Assembly (NCBI GenBank): GCA_041658685.1
Contig: JBAZZS010000001.1
Span: 186,001-250,000 of the forward strand
Length of the DNA stretch: 64,000 nucleotides
Direction of reading: 5' to 3'
DNA from: Candidatus Gracilibacteria bacterium
GTDB taxonomy: Bacteria > Patescibacteriota > Gracilibacteria > UBA1369 > UBA12473
The notes under the pieces were generated by a model, which saw nothing but the letters and a program-made list of their open reading frames with translations, searched no databases and was not told where the DNA came from. A program made the translations under genes and the position numbers. Of this stretch, positions 27,866 through 37,400 are shown in pieces (position 1 is the stretch's first letter; each line of letters begins with the position of its first letter).

Positions 27866-30800
27866 ATGAAAAAGCTACGTTTGTATTTTTCTAAACCCAT
27901 GGGCCGCCTAGTTGCGCTGATGGTGATTTTAGGAATGTCGATATATGGTGTTCCGAAAATAGTTCACTTGACGACCAATATGCTCGCGTTTACATCGACA
28001 TTGGGATCCTCGGATCAATTGACAGGGGAAGGAGATTCAACCGGCGAAGGGCAGGCCAGTACCTCGAATGCTGCATGGGAGGATTCAAGCGCAAATGGAC
28101 AAGTCCAAGAAGAGGGGTTAGGAGAAGAGGATCAAGGCTTATTGGACGATCCCACTCAAGACGATGGAAATGGTTATGATTACGACCAAGACGATGACAG
28201 CTATGATTGGGTTGATGAAGGGCAAACCGACGGGGATGAAGCGTGTGCCGGTTGGAATGATGAATATGATAATTGTTACAACTATGGCGAATACATTGAT
28301 ATGGGCGATGGGACAAGATGCACCATGATGGGTTATAACGAACCTTTGGTTTGTGAAAATTCGAACAGTGATGACAGCTACGAATGGGTGGATGACACTC
28401 AAACAGAGGATTTAACTCTATGCACGGACGGTTGGTTTGCGGACGATGGTCGTTGTGAAGATTATGGCATGTGGAACTGGCTGGATGGCGAATGGTGTGT
28501 GATGTATGACAACGGCAGCTCGGAATGCAACAGTGATCAGCCCGAAGACGATGGGGATCAGTGGGTGGAAGATTCATGGGATACCACAGGAAATATGTGT
28601 GAAGGCCCGGATTGCACCTTTTTTTATCAAACTGAAGTTTGCGGCAACGATGGCATCACTTATGCCACGGAAGATGAAATGCCGGAAAATGTGAACACTC
28701 AATATTCCGGCCCATGTTCGACTCCCGATGCCCGCGAACTTAGCGACATGCAAAACAACTTAAAAGACGAGGATCAATTTGGTAATGTTTTGAAACGAGC
28801 AGAACACGCTCAACAATACCTCACAAAAGTGCAGGAACGTTTTGCGAAATATCTGGCAAAAGCCGACGAAAAAGGATTAAGCCAAGTGTTCTCCGATTTT
28901 GTTCAAGAAAAAGTAAATTTATTTGAAGGATATCAAGCTGAAATCGATGCTACTATTGCCGAAATTCAATCCTATCAAACGCTTTATGCCGATTTTATGG
29001 TCGAAGCCCAGAACCGTTACGATACCGTGGCCGCCGGAGGATACGGCAGTCAATATTTTTGGAATTATACGGGCAAAAAAGATTTCTTTCAGATTATTCG
29101 AGAAACGTTGGAAAATCGAGTCAGTGAATACGACAACACCGGAATGTATGATTTTTTAGGATTGGAACCCGTTAAAATCGCCTATGACGCTGAAAAACAA
29201 GGGGTACTCGATGTATTGGATTGGACGTCGGTAGACACTATGCAAGCCGAACTTCAAACCCTTCAAGATACATACTCCGCAATTGTGGATGAAATGAATG
29301 TTTTGAAAGAAGAAGCTGTGGTCGCGTTGTCAAACGACGTTTTTTCGCAAGACGAAATGAATGATTTAAGAACGAATTTATGGGATGAAATGGATTGGCT
29401 CCGTTGGGATATGGAGGATTATCGGGATCTTGAAAGTGAATTTTGGGACAGTGAGCCTTGGAGGAATTTTGATATCATGTGGCAATCCATCAATTGGGCG
29501 CGTGAATATAGTTTTGCACTCAAGGATTTTGAAAATATGCAAACCATGCTCAGTGAAGCTCAAAACGCTTTAACCGTGGCGGATGGGGTTTTTACGGAAG
29601 CTCAGGCTCAAACCGTCATTGATGATTTACTCTCCGCCATTGAAAATAAAGTTCTTTCCGCTGCGGACGAAGCTATGGCTAAGGCCGAAGAGACCAAGAA
29701 TCCGGAAGCCTTGTGGTATTTCTTCGATAAAGTCATGCAGCCGTTTGGCAACTATGCAGATTCCCAATTGGGTTATCTTAAAGATTTATTTTACAGCAAA
29801 TATCAAAATCAGGTGAGTGATGAAGATCGAGAATTATTGGTTTCTTTGTTTGAAAATGGAGGCCGGAACGATTCTCGCGACACGTTTGTTCAACAATTCA
29901 GCGGGGATGGAACGGATGAACAAGAAATCATCGATTACATCGTCGGGCAGATGGACGAGGGCATGGCCAATCAAATCATTGAAAAACTCATGGGTATGGT
30001 GAGTGAAGAAACCCTCCAAAATTTGGGAAGCTATGATCAACAAATGGGAATTGATTTGAATCAATTGCTCACCATGAGCACCTACGCGGACCCGACAAAT
30101 TATCAAGCCATGTTAACCGACACGGAATCCATGGCTGCCACGATCGCGGATATGCAACAGCAAATTGAAGGATTGAGATCTCAGAATTCTCAATTGCAAT
30201 CCCTACTCGACCAAATGGCGCAAGCCAATCTTTACGGGGATCAAGCCGAAGCCTTTCAGTCCACATTGAGTGGATTGGATTTAAATAATTTTTCCACAAC
30301 GGAAGTGGCGCAATTGCAAATGCAATTTGAAGAAGTGAAAGCCGATTCGGAAACGCAAAAATTCTCAGACGGTCTTATCCCATTCAAAGACACCGCAGAA
30401 GGGGAATGGTATACGTATTATGCAGCGACATTGAAGGGGGAAGGGGTCGTCAGCGGGGGAAAGGATTTGAACGGACAACTTACGGGTGAATACAACCCCG
30501 AAGATTTAGTGACCAATGCCGAGTTTTTGAAAATGGCGTTGAATGCCACCGGAAATGGAGAAGCCGAAGGCACTCCATCGAACAGTGAGGCTGTGGGACA
30601 TTGGGCTCAAGGATTTTATGTCCAAGCCGAAAAATTGGGGCTTGATCTCGCTTTAAGCAATCCCAATGATACGGCAAGTCGTGGAATGGTCGCCAGAACT
30701 TTAAATGAATTGATGGGCAATTCGACCCTGAGTTTGACATCCGGACAATTCAGCGATGTGACTCCGGGTGACGAATTCGCCAATGACGTAGCCACGATCT

Positions 30801-31093
30801 CTTCGGCAGGAGTCATGACAGGAAATCCGTTTCGCCCTTATGACAATTTGAATCGTGCGGAAGTTGCGGCCGTTATCACACGGGTGATGGAAGGGCAACA
30901 AGTCATGGAATTTGAAACGTTTGACACGAGTGATTTCTTGCAAGGATTGGATCAATTGGGCCCGATGACGTTAACACAGGAGGACATCGTCCAATCCATC
31001 GAGCCCGATGTCAGCCAAGATTCCAATGATATTGAGGATTTTTGGAAGCTAAACAATCTTTTGAATTTCCTCCAAGTCATGACCAATATATAA
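27866..31093 (+). CDS. SLH surface protein with acidic Cys-rich repeats and a long helical domain
   Basis: 1075 aa. A signal peptide covers residues 1-38. A very acidic region (about 45-240) contains two similar ~60-residue Cys-rich units (SYDWVDEGQT.. / SYEWVDDTQT.., each with C.GW, YG and further Cys). A Kazal-like fragment TEVCGNDGITYATEDE follows (about 255-283), lacking several of the usual cysteines. Residues about 290-830 are mostly helical and possibly coiled. Three SLH-like domains end the protein (about 835-1045; FSDVTPGDEFANDVATI, NPFRPYDNLNRAEVAAVITR). Probably wall-bound through SLH with an acidic, perhaps Ca2+-binding head. No known enzyme motif. Confidence 0.85.
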   Translation: MKKLRLYFSKPMGRLVALMVILGMSIYGVPKIVHLTTNMLAFTSTLGSSDQLTGEGDSTGEGQASTSNAAWEDSSANGQVQEEGLGEEDQGLLDDPTQDDGNGYDYDQDDDSYDWVDEGQTDGDEACAGWNDEYDNCYNYGEYIDMGDGTRCTMMGYNEPLVCENSNSDDSYEWVDDTQTEDLTLCTDGWFADDGRCEDYGMWNWLDGEWCVMYDNGSSECNSDQPEDDGDQWVEDSWDTTGNMCEGPDCTFFYQTEVCGNDGITYATEDEMPENVNTQYSGPCSTPDARELSDMQNNLKDEDQFGNVLKRAEHAQQYLTKVQERFAKYLAKADEKGLSQVFSDFVQEKVNLFEGYQAEIDATIAEIQSYQTLYADFMVEAQNRYDTVAAGGYGSQYFWNYTGKKDFFQIIRETLENRVSEYDNTGMYDFLGLEPVKIAYDAEKQGVLDVLDWTSVDTMQAELQTLQDTYSAIVDEMNVLKEEAVVALSNDVFSQDEMNDLRTNLWDEMDWLRWDMEDYRDLESEFWDSEPWRNFDIMWQSINWAREYSFALKDFENMQTMLSEAQNALTVADGVFTEAQAQTVIDDLLSAIENKVLSAADEAMAKAEETKNPEALWYFFDKVMQPFGNYADSQLGYLKDLFYSKYQNQVSDEDRELLVSLFENGGRNDSRDTFVQQFSGDGTDEQEIIDYIVGQMDEGMANQIIEKLMGMVSEETLQNLGSYDQQMGIDLNQLLTMSTYADPTNYQAMLTDTESMAATIADMQQQIEGLRSQNSQLQSLLDQMAQANLYGDQAEAFQSTLSGLDLNNFSTTEVAQLQMQFEEVKADSETQKFSDGLIPFKDTAEGEWYTYYAATLKGEGVVSGGKDLNGQLTGEYNPEDLVTNAEFLKMALNATGNGEAEGTPSNSEAVGHWAQGFYVQAEKLGLDLALSNPNDTASRGMVARTLNELMGNSTLSLTSGQFSDVTPGDEFANDVATISSAGVMTGNPFRPYDNLNRAEVAAVITRVMEGQQVMEFETFDTSDFLQGLDQLGPMTLTQEDIVQSIEPDVSQDSNDIEDFWKLNNLLNFLQVMTNI

Positions 31094-31101
31094 AAATCCG
31101 G

Positions 31102-31121
31102 ATTCTCGCATCCGCGGGAAT
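31102..31121. repeat. ATTCTCGC/GCGGGAAT hairpin, dRS3-like
   Basis: ATTCTCGC, ATCC, GCGGGAAT followed by GAC. It resembles the ATTCCC-N-GGGAAT palindromes (dRS3 type) known from Neisseria. It lies 9 bp after the stop of the 27866 gene. Confidence 0.5.
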
Positions 31122-31149
31122 GACAAACTAAAGTCGTTTTATATTTACC

Positions 31150-31175
31150 AAAAAGTCTGCACGTGCGGACTTTTT
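31150..31175 (+). terminator. Intrinsic terminator of the 27866 gene
   Basis: AAAAAGTCTGCAC followed by its near-perfect complement GTGCGGACTTTTT, then GTTTTG. The A-run on the 5' side could also stop transcription from the other strand. Confidence 0.85.
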
Positions 31176-31192
31176 GTTTTGTTTGATTTTTC

Positions 31193-31221
31193 TTGCCATT
31201 TTTACGAAAAATCGATATCCT
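31193..31221 (+). promoter_or_regulatory. Promoter of the argG leader
   Basis: TTGCCA (31193-31198), 17-bp spacer, TATCCT (31216-31221). The expected start of transcription is about 31228, next to the ATG of the leader peptide at 31229, so that peptide would be read from a leaderless mRNA. Confidence 0.65.
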
Positions 31222-31228
31222 TCATTCA

Positions 31229-31279
31229 ATGAATATTTCAATATCCATGACCGCCCAACGCCGTAACCCGCTACTCTAG
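31229..31279 (+). CDS. argG leader peptide with tandem Arg codons (MNISISMTAQRRNPLL)
   Basis: A 16-aa frame with adjacent Arg codons CGC CGT at 31259-31264, ending TAG at 31277. The last codons form arm 1 of a hairpin series (see 31268-31342). In classical attenuation a ribosome stalls at codons of the pathway's end product. Here the downstream gene is argG, which leads to arginine. There is no Shine-Dalgarno, but the promoter position suggests leaderless translation. Identification as a leader peptide is inference from codon content and hairpin geometry. Confidence 0.6.
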   Translation: MNISISMTAQRRNPLL

Positions 31280-31342
31280 CGGAGGTTTTTGAAAACATTG
31301 AAGGGCAAAAAATAATACTCCGCTGAAAAAGCGGATTTTTTT
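31268..31342 (+). promoter_or_regulatory. Transcription attenuator of argG (mutually exclusive hairpins)
   Basis: Arm 1 CCGCT (31268-31272); arm 2 AGCGGAG (31278-31284); arm 3 CTCCGCT (31318-31324); arm 4 AGCGGA (31330-31335) followed by seven T (31336-31342). Arm 1 pairs with 2, 2 with 3 (7 bp), and 3 with 4. The 3:4 hairpin is an intrinsic terminator. A ribosome stalled on the Arg codons would cover arm 1, free arm 2 to pair with 3, and prevent termination. A ribosome at the stop codon would cover 1 and 2 and allow 3:4. Confidence 0.7.
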
Positions 31343-31447
31343 ATGAAATTTTACAAATCCACAACTCGTCGTACGCCCAAAGAACGTCGCCAGAAGTGCC
31401 GTAAAAACGCTTCGGCAAAACCGGAGCATTCTATTTTTTATCTCTAA
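31343..31447 (+). CDS. Second small Arg/Lys-rich frame before argG (34 aa)
   Basis: It starts right after the attenuator T-run (ATG 31343) and ends TAA 31447, 20 bp before argG. It reads MKFYKSTTRRTPKERRQKC and continues to an end in HSIFYL, with five Arg codons including CGT CGT and CGT CGC. It may be a second leader peptide, a tiny basic protein, or chance. No ribosome binding site is seen. A second terminator-like hairpin lies inside its 3' end (31409-31439). Confidence 0.45.
   Translation: MKFYKSTTRRTPKERRQKCRKNASAKPEHSIFYL
31409..31439 (+). terminator. Second terminator-like hairpin before argG
   Basis: GCTTCGG, a CAAAA loop and CCGGAGC (6 Watson-Crick pairs plus one T-G), then ATTCTATTTTTT. 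It could be a second attenuation stage. Confidence 0.45.
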
Positions 31448-31467
31448 TCATTTTAAAATCATATCCT

Positions 31468-32748
31468 ATGAATAAATCGTATCAAAAAGTCGCCAGTCAT
31501 GAAGCTTCCAAAGAAGAAGCCAAACATGTTCTCCTTTTATACTCCGGAGGGCTGGACACCTCGGTCATGCTTAAATGGATTCAAGATGAATACCAAGCGG
31601 ATATTACAACGCTTACGGTAGACATAGGCCAGCAAGCCGATTTTGAAGCCATCAAGCAAAAAGCCTTAAACCTGGGCGTCAAGGAAGCGGTGGTGATCGA
31701 CGCCAAACAGGAGTTTGCGAATCATTTTGTTACAAAAGCCATCAAAGCCAATGCCTCATACCAAGGGGACTATCATCTTTTTTGTCCGCTCGGCAGGGCG
31801 ATCATCAGCCAAATCGCGGTTCAAGTGGCAAAAGAAAAGAATATCCCGGTCATTGCTCACGGTTGCACCGGAAAGGGGAATGATCAAGTCCGATTTGAAG
31901 GGTACATCACCACGCTTGATTCTCACCTGAAAACCATTGCTCCGGTAAGGGAGTGGGCCATGGGAAGGGACGAAGAAATTGCATACGCGCTCAAACACAA
32001 GATTCCCATTCCTCAAACCAAAAGCAAACCATATTCTTATGATGACAATTTATGGGGATGTTCCGCCGAAGGAGGCGAAATAGAAGATTTTGACCAAACG
32101 CCACCCTTGGAAAACATCCTTAAAATTTGCAAACAACCCGAGGAGGCCCCGGATCGGGCCGTTTCTTTTAAAATTGGATTTCATCAAGGGATCCCGACGC
32201 AAATCAATGGAGAAAAAATGGCGTTGCATGAGTTGATCGCAGTTTTAAATCATTGGGGCGCCGAACATGGGATTGGCGTGGTTCATTTGATTGAAGATCG
32301 GCTCATTGGGCTGAAAGTGAGGGGTATTTATGAACAACCCGGTGCGGCAATTCTTATTGAAGCGCATAAAAATTTAGAGAAACTCGTCTCCACCCGAGAT
32401 GAAAATGAGTTTAAGTACAAGCTGGATCAACAATGGGCTTATTTTTGTTACGGAGCCAAATGGCACGAACCTTTGATGGAGGCTTTCAACGCATTCATTG
32501 ATAAAGTGAATGAAAAAGTCACAGGGGAGGTGTCTGTGAAATTATACAAAGGCACGGTCACGGTGACCGCAGTTTCCTCTCCTTACTCCCTCATCAATAA
32601 AAACTTCGCCACTTTTATGAAGGACAGCCTTTTCAATCAGAATGCATCGGCCGGTTTCATCGAGCTCTATACGCTCCCGCAAAGGATGGCAAAAAGAGTG
32701 GACGAGCAAGTAAAAGAAAAACGGGCGGGCCCGGATTTAAGATTTTAA
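31468..32748 (+). CDS. argG: Argininosuccinate synthase
   Basis: Joins citrulline and aspartate with ATP to give argininosuccinate, the step before arginine. 426 aa. The PP-loop is YSGGLDTSVMLKWI (about 26-39). HGCTGKGNDQVRFE and the substrate-site stretch PYSYDDNLWGCSAEGGE are diagnostic. LIEDRLIGLKVRGIYEQPGA fits the C-terminal tetramer domain. No argH or other arg gene is in the window; in reduced genomes argG may serve a partial pathway fed from outside. It is preceded by an apparent arginine-codon attenuator. Confidence 0.96.
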   Translation: MNKSYQKVASHEASKEEAKHVLLLYSGGLDTSVMLKWIQDEYQADITTLTVDIGQQADFEAIKQKALNLGVKEAVVIDAKQEFANHFVTKAIKANASYQGDYHLFCPLGRAIISQIAVQVAKEKNIPVIAHGCTGKGNDQVRFEGYITTLDSHLKTIAPVREWAMGRDEEIAYALKHKIPIPQTKSKPYSYDDNLWGCSAEGGEIEDFDQTPPLENILKICKQPEEAPDRAVSFKIGFHQGIPTQINGEKMALHELIAVLNHWGAEHGIGVVHLIEDRLIGLKVRGIYEQPGAAILIEAHKNLEKLVSTRDENEFKYKLDQQWAYFCYGAKWHEPLMEAFNAFIDKVNEKVTGEVSVKLYKGTVTVTAVSSPYSLINKNFATFMKDSLFNQNASAGFIELYTLPQRMAKRVDEQVKEKRAGPDLRF

Positions 32749-32765
32749 ATTTTTTATTTTTCGAC

Positions 32766-32793
32766 TTGCTTTTTATCTGAAAATCCGTATCCT
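32766..32793 (+). promoter_or_regulatory. Promoter of rpmF (and probably nusB-rnc)
   Basis: TTGCTT (32766-32771), 16-bp spacer, TATCCT (32788-32793). Same -10 hexamer as the argG leader promoter. The leader to the ATG would be about 33 nt. Confidence 0.55.
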
Positions 32794-32832
32794 TTAACCG
32801 TTTTCTTCCCACTTGATTTAATTTTTTTCCAA

Positions 32833-33072
32833 ATGAAACATCCAGTACCTAAGCGTAAACAGTCCAAATCCCGTTCCGCTCGACGTTACAAAACATTTGC
32901 CAATGGCGCACGCGTCAAGTTGGTGGAAAGCACGCCTGTGGTGACATGTTCCAACTGCGGAGCCAAGAAACGAAATCATCATGTGTGCACGGCTTGTGGC
33001 AATTACAACGCCAAAAAAGTGATCCCCATGGAAAAGAAAATGACCAAGAAAATCACTAAGGTAAAAGCTTAA
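32833..33072 (+). CDS. rpmF: Ribosomal protein bL32
   Basis: 79 aa. It starts MKHPVPKRKQSKSRSARR, which fits bL32. A four-Cys zinc ribbon (CSNCG..CTACG) near residues 39-56 holds the fold in the large subunit. A Lys-rich tail (KKMTKKITKVKA) extends beyond the usual ~57 aa. It heads a + strand group with nusB (43-bp gap) and rnc (overlap), linking ribosome assembly, rRNA antitermination and rRNA processing. Confidence 0.95.
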   Translation: MKHPVPKRKQSKSRSARRYKTFANGARVKLVESTPVVTCSNCGAKKRNHHVCTACGNYNAKKVIPMEKKMTKKITKVKA

Positions 33073-33115
33073 GTTCAGTTCAAGACGGTTTTTCATTTGT
33101 TTTTTTACATTTCCA

Positions 33116-33577
33116 ATGCCCAGTCATCGGCATCTCTCCAGAATCGCGGTGGTCCAGACCCTGTTCGCATGGGAATTTCGCGGGGGAGATCCGGAGGTGA
33201 TTTTGCAGTATGTATTGACTCAATTTTATCCCGAACTCACGGAAGTGGAATTTGTAAAAGAAACCTTGAAAGGTGTGTTGGCACGACGTGAAGAAATCAA
33301 AACGCTGATCACGGAAACCGCTCCGGAGTGGAGTTTTGAGAAAATCGCACCTTTGGATCGCGTGATTTTGGAGATCGGGGTTTATGAACTCATTGCCGAA
33401 ACCGATGTGCCTCCCATTGTGGCCATCAATGAAGCCATTGAAATGGCCAAACAATTCGGCAACACGAATGCGCCCAAGTTCATCAATGGCGTACTCAGCA
33501 CCGTGATGAAAAAATGTCATAAAACACCAGAAAAAGATAAAAAAAAATCCGTTAACCCACCCTCGGATGGAAAATAA
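33116..33577 (+). CDS. nusB: Transcription antitermination factor NusB
   Basis: 153 aa all-helical RNA-binding protein. With NusE (S10) it binds boxA of rRNA leaders. Family landmarks: SRIAVVQTLFAWEF at the N-terminus, APLDRVILEIGVYEL, VAINEAIEMAKQFG and APKFINGVLSTV near the C-terminus. A Lys/Pro tail follows the conserved helices. Its last 11 bp overlap the rnc start, suggesting translational coupling. Confidence 0.94.
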   Translation: MPSHRHLSRIAVVQTLFAWEFRGGDPEVILQYVLTQFYPELTEVEFVKETLKGVLARREEIKTLITETAPEWSFEKIAPLDRVILEIGVYELIAETDVPPIVAINEAIEMAKQFGNTNAPKFINGVLSTVMKKCHKTPEKDKKKSVNPPSDGK

Positions 33578-34253
33578 ATTTAAATCTCTTGAAGAAAAAA
33601 TCGGTATTAAATTTAAGGATCGCAAAACCCTTCAAACCGTTTTTATTCATAAATCTTACATGAATGAAACCAAGGAAGAAGGCGTTGAAAACAATGAACG
33701 CCTCGAGTTTTTGGGGGACGCGGTGTTGGAATTGGTGGTCACGGAATTTTTATACAAAACTTATCCCAATCCCGAGGGCGAGCTCACCAATTGGAGATCC
33801 GCATTGGTGAACGGAAGTCATCTCGCCACCATTGCCAAGAAATTGAATCTCGGCGAATATTTGACTCTGGGGCACGGAGAGGAACGGTCCGGCGGTCGCA
33901 CGAAAAATTACATTCTCGCCAACACGTTTGAAGCGCTGGTCGGAGCCATTTATTTAGAGCATGGGTATGAGGTTTCACATGGATTCATCGACCGATTTGT
34001 AATCATTTATTTGGAGGAAATTTTGGAAAAAGGCATGCACATTGACCCCAAGTCTCAATTCCAGGAAATGGCACAGGAAAAATGGGGGATCACGCCGCAT
34101 TATCAATTGATCGAGGATCATGGCCCGGATCATGCCAAGGAATTTGTGATGGCCCTGTATGTGGGGGATAAAAAAGTTGCGGAAGGCAAGGGATCCAGCA
34201 AACAGAATGCGGAAGAGGCTGCGGCAGTGGCGGCGCTCAACAGAAAAATTTAG
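33567..34253 (+). CDS. rnc: Ribonuclease III
   Basis: Cleaves double-stranded RNA, chiefly rRNA precursors. 228 aa. The catalytic signature NERLEFLGDAVLEL begins at residue 43; a second acidic site lies in NTFEALVGAIYLEHG. The dsRNA-binding domain fills about 155-226 (KSQFQEMAQEKWG, GKGSSKQNAEEAAA). It overlaps nusB by 11 bp. The many long hairpins in this window are potential substrates, an inference only. Confidence 0.96.
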   Translation: MENKFKSLEEKIGIKFKDRKTLQTVFIHKSYMNETKEEGVENNERLEFLGDAVLELVVTEFLYKTYPNPEGELTNWRSALVNGSHLATIAKKLNLGEYLTLGHGEERSGGRTKNYILANTFEALVGAIYLEHGYEVSHGFIDRFVIIYLEEILEKGMHIDPKSQFQEMAQEKWGITPHYQLIEDHGPDHAKEFVMALYVGDKKVAEGKGSSKQNAEEAAAVAALNRKI

Positions 34254-34279
34254 GAACAAAATGGAGGCTGAATGCAATC

Positions 34280-34322
34280 AGGCAAACCAATCCTTGCCTT
34301 TTTAATGGAAAAATGTTAGAAT
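34280..34322 (+). promoter_or_regulatory. rnc terminator overlapping the promoter of the giant SLH gene
   Basis: AGGCAA (34280-34285), 8-nt loop, TTGCCT (34294-34299) and T's form a terminator. The same TTGCCT is a -35 box, 17 bp before TAGAAT (34317-34322). Confidence 0.65.
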
Positions 34323-34356
34323 AACAAGATTAACCATTTAAATCCCGGGAGAATTC

Positions 34357-34467
34357 ATGGCTCAAAAAACAAAAACAGATCTTAAAACCCACTCGATTGA
34401 TCTCAAGGGGAGAGCAGGCCCAAATAACCTGTTTTTTAATATTAATTGTTCTTTTTATTCAAAATAA
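34357..34467 (+). CDS. Small 36-aa frame in the leader of the giant SLH gene
   Basis: ATG 34357 follows one of the few clear Shine-Dalgarno-like sites in the window (GGGAGA, 5 bp spacing). It begins MAQKTKTDLKTHSIDLKGR and ends with an aromatic stretch (NLFFNINCSFYSK), then TAA 34467, 21 bp before the next ATG. It may be a small protein or a leader that couples translation of the 34489 gene. No family recognised. Confidence 0.45.
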   Translation: MAQKTKTDLKTHSIDLKGRAGPNNLFFNINCSFYSK

Positions 34468-34488
34468 AAAATTTTAACCCAAACAAAC

Positions 34489-37400
34489 ATGTATTCCAAA
34501 TCTTTTACCTCTTTTGGCCGCCGAGCTGTCGCTTGGACGAGTCTCCTGGCCCTCGTTTTCAGTTTTGTGGGAACCAATTTATCGATCCCAAAAGCGGAGG
34601 CCGTCAGCAATGTCACTTTAGCGGACAATGACGCCAATGCGGGATTTACCGGTCAAGATTTTTCAAGCACTTGGGCCCTTCAAGATCCTTCCGTGGTAAA
34701 CTTTATAAGTTATCAACTCTTTATTTTGCGAGCCTCGATGGGAGCCGTGGATGTGAACACCGTGTTGACAAACGCCTGTGGCGGAAGTGCCTGTATCGCC
34801 AGAGGAAATAGAAATAATATTGGGGATACTTCGTGGACAGGCCCCAGTCAGGTAACGATGGACAGTGCCAACCAACCCTTAGATGCGCAAAATCAATATA
34901 AAGTGTGTGTGCTTACGGTCACCACGGGCAATGCCGGGAATTCTTTCGCCTGTTCGGGAAATGTAACACTCACCGGAGAAGCGGTCCCGGAGAATCCGGA
35001 TGTGAGCAATGTAACATTGCAAGATAACGATAATAATGTCGGAATTGATGGTCGCGATTCTTCGGTTACATGGACGCCACCCAATCCAATGCCCGCAGGA
35101 TTTCAACAAAGTTTGATTTATATTTTTAGAGCAGATAAGGCGGGGCTTACTAAGGATAATGTGTCCGTCAATGCTTGTAATGGGAATCCCTGTACTCCCG
35201 CCGGGAATAGGACTCAGGCCGGAGACAATTCATTCACCGGGCCCAGTAATGTTACCAATGACAGCGATGGGCAAGCGCTTAATGCTCAAAATCAATACAA
35301 AGCCTGTGTCTTTGTTAAGACCGAGAACGGAGCCGGAAATTCATTCGCCTGTTCAGGAGCGGTGACCCTGACGGCAGAACAAGCGCCGGCGGGTTTAAGC
35401 AATGTCACTTTGGCGGATAATGACATCAATACGGGAATCGATGGGCGAGATTTTAGCGTGGGATGGACAAACCCCAATCCAATGACCAGTGGATATCAAA
35501 ATTTTAAGGTTTATATTTTTCAATCTGCCATGGGAGGGCTTAGCAAAGATACGGTAGCCACGAATGCTTGCGGTGGAGCCCCTTGTACCGCCATTGCGAC
35601 CCTCAACAATGCTGCGAACAATTCATTCACGGGACAAAATAATGTGACCAATGATAGTAATAATCAGGCGCTCAATGCCCAGAATCAATATAAAGCCTGC
35701 GTTCTCCTCACTGCCACCGGAGGGAATTCTTTCCTTTGTTCGGGAGGAGTGACCATCACTGCGGAGCAACAACAAGCGCCGGCATCCGGAGGAGTCACGG
35801 GACTCACTTTGGTGGACAGCGATACCACCGGGTTTGGTTTGGATGGACGTGATTTTCAAGTGTCATGGACTCCGTTACAAACGCAACCGCAAGGTTTTAC
35901 GAGTTATCGAATTTATATTTTTCAAGCGGATTTTCCCGTGGATGGGACGACCGTGATGAGCAATGCTTGCGCCGGCCAATTGTGTAATCCGACCGGGATG
36001 TTGATGTTGTTCACGAATAATACTTATTTTTTACCTCAATATTTGACCGGAGACAGTGCGAATCAATTATGGAGCCCGGACAATCAATATAAAGCCTGTG
36101 TATTGAGTGACAATTCAAACTCAAGCAATCGTAAGTTTGATTGTTCCTCGAACGTATCAGTGACTTCCGACAATGTGTCCGACAACATGGCCCCAAGTGT
36201 GGAACATATGTCTCCCACAAAGGGGATCGCTGCGGCCAACAATTATTTTTACGCCAAAGTGTTTGATGAACAAACACAAGCGGGCGAGTTTGGGAATGCC
36301 GTGGACGGACAACCCGAATATATTAAATTATATTATGGGCAAGATCTTACCGTGGCACAGAGCGAAGTGATCGCCACCCCGGTGGAAGGAGATCTTTTCC
36401 AATTTGTGGTTCCCGGAGCGGCGGTCCCTGCCGCAGGGGGGAATTATAAGTATTATATTGAAGCAAAAGATCGTGCGGGGAATTCAAAATTCATTTGTGC
36501 CAATTCATTTGCCAATGATGCAACCTCCTGTAAAGCCAACCCTTTTGTTGTTATAACAGCGGCCGCCGGGCCGCGCAGTATTTCCGGAAGAACATTGATC
36601 GGCGTGGATCAAGGTTTGGCCGAAACGCGCGTTTTTATCACCTCATGGGCGATTCAATCCGTGACCAGCGATGGGTCCGGGAATTTTTCAATCACCAATT
36701 TACCCGGAGGCAATGGGTATGAATTGTCGGCTTATAAAGTCGGAAAATGCAGTATTGAAAGTTATGTTTTCGTAGACAATCAAAACAATGCCAGCAATGC
36801 AAATCTCACGTTGATGAGCGGATGCCAAAATGAAAATGGAGCCAGAACCAAAATCACCTATTCCATGCCTTCGAATGCGATGACAGGCGTGGATCCGAGT
36901 ACCAATAAGATTGTTGCCATTGCAAGCAATCCTTTGGATCCCAGTAAGGTGAACAATGCGAATGCAGCCGCAGGGAGTCCTTTGATTTTTTTAACCACCG
37001 ACGGAAATAATAAGATCGCAGGGTCTGTGGTGTATTGTCAAAGTTCTTCAACCCCGGGTTGCGAAACTTATATCGGAGCTGCGGATTTTAATGCCATTGT
37101 GTTTATCCCGAGTGCGTCTTTAACTCCGCAAACTTCTTACTCTTTGATTATAGGAGAAGGGGTCACGGATGCCATGGGCCAACCCATTGAAGGAAATCGT
37201 CTCCCCGCAGGGCATCAAATTAACTTTTTTGTCGGAGGAGCCATGATGAATCAAGAGACCATGCAGCAGAATTTTGGAAGTGGAGGAGCTTATATGCCTC
37301 CTTATGTGAGTTCAACCATGCCGCTTTCAGGAATGTCCATTTCTTCAAACGGGAAAGTAACGGTTGAATTCAATACCACCATGAACACCGGTACATTGAC

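Noticed and set aside
31343..31447. Ribosomal protein bL34 or bL36
   Set aside because: Basic and tiny, but the residues do not match bL34 (KRTYQPS..) or the Cys/His pattern of bL36.
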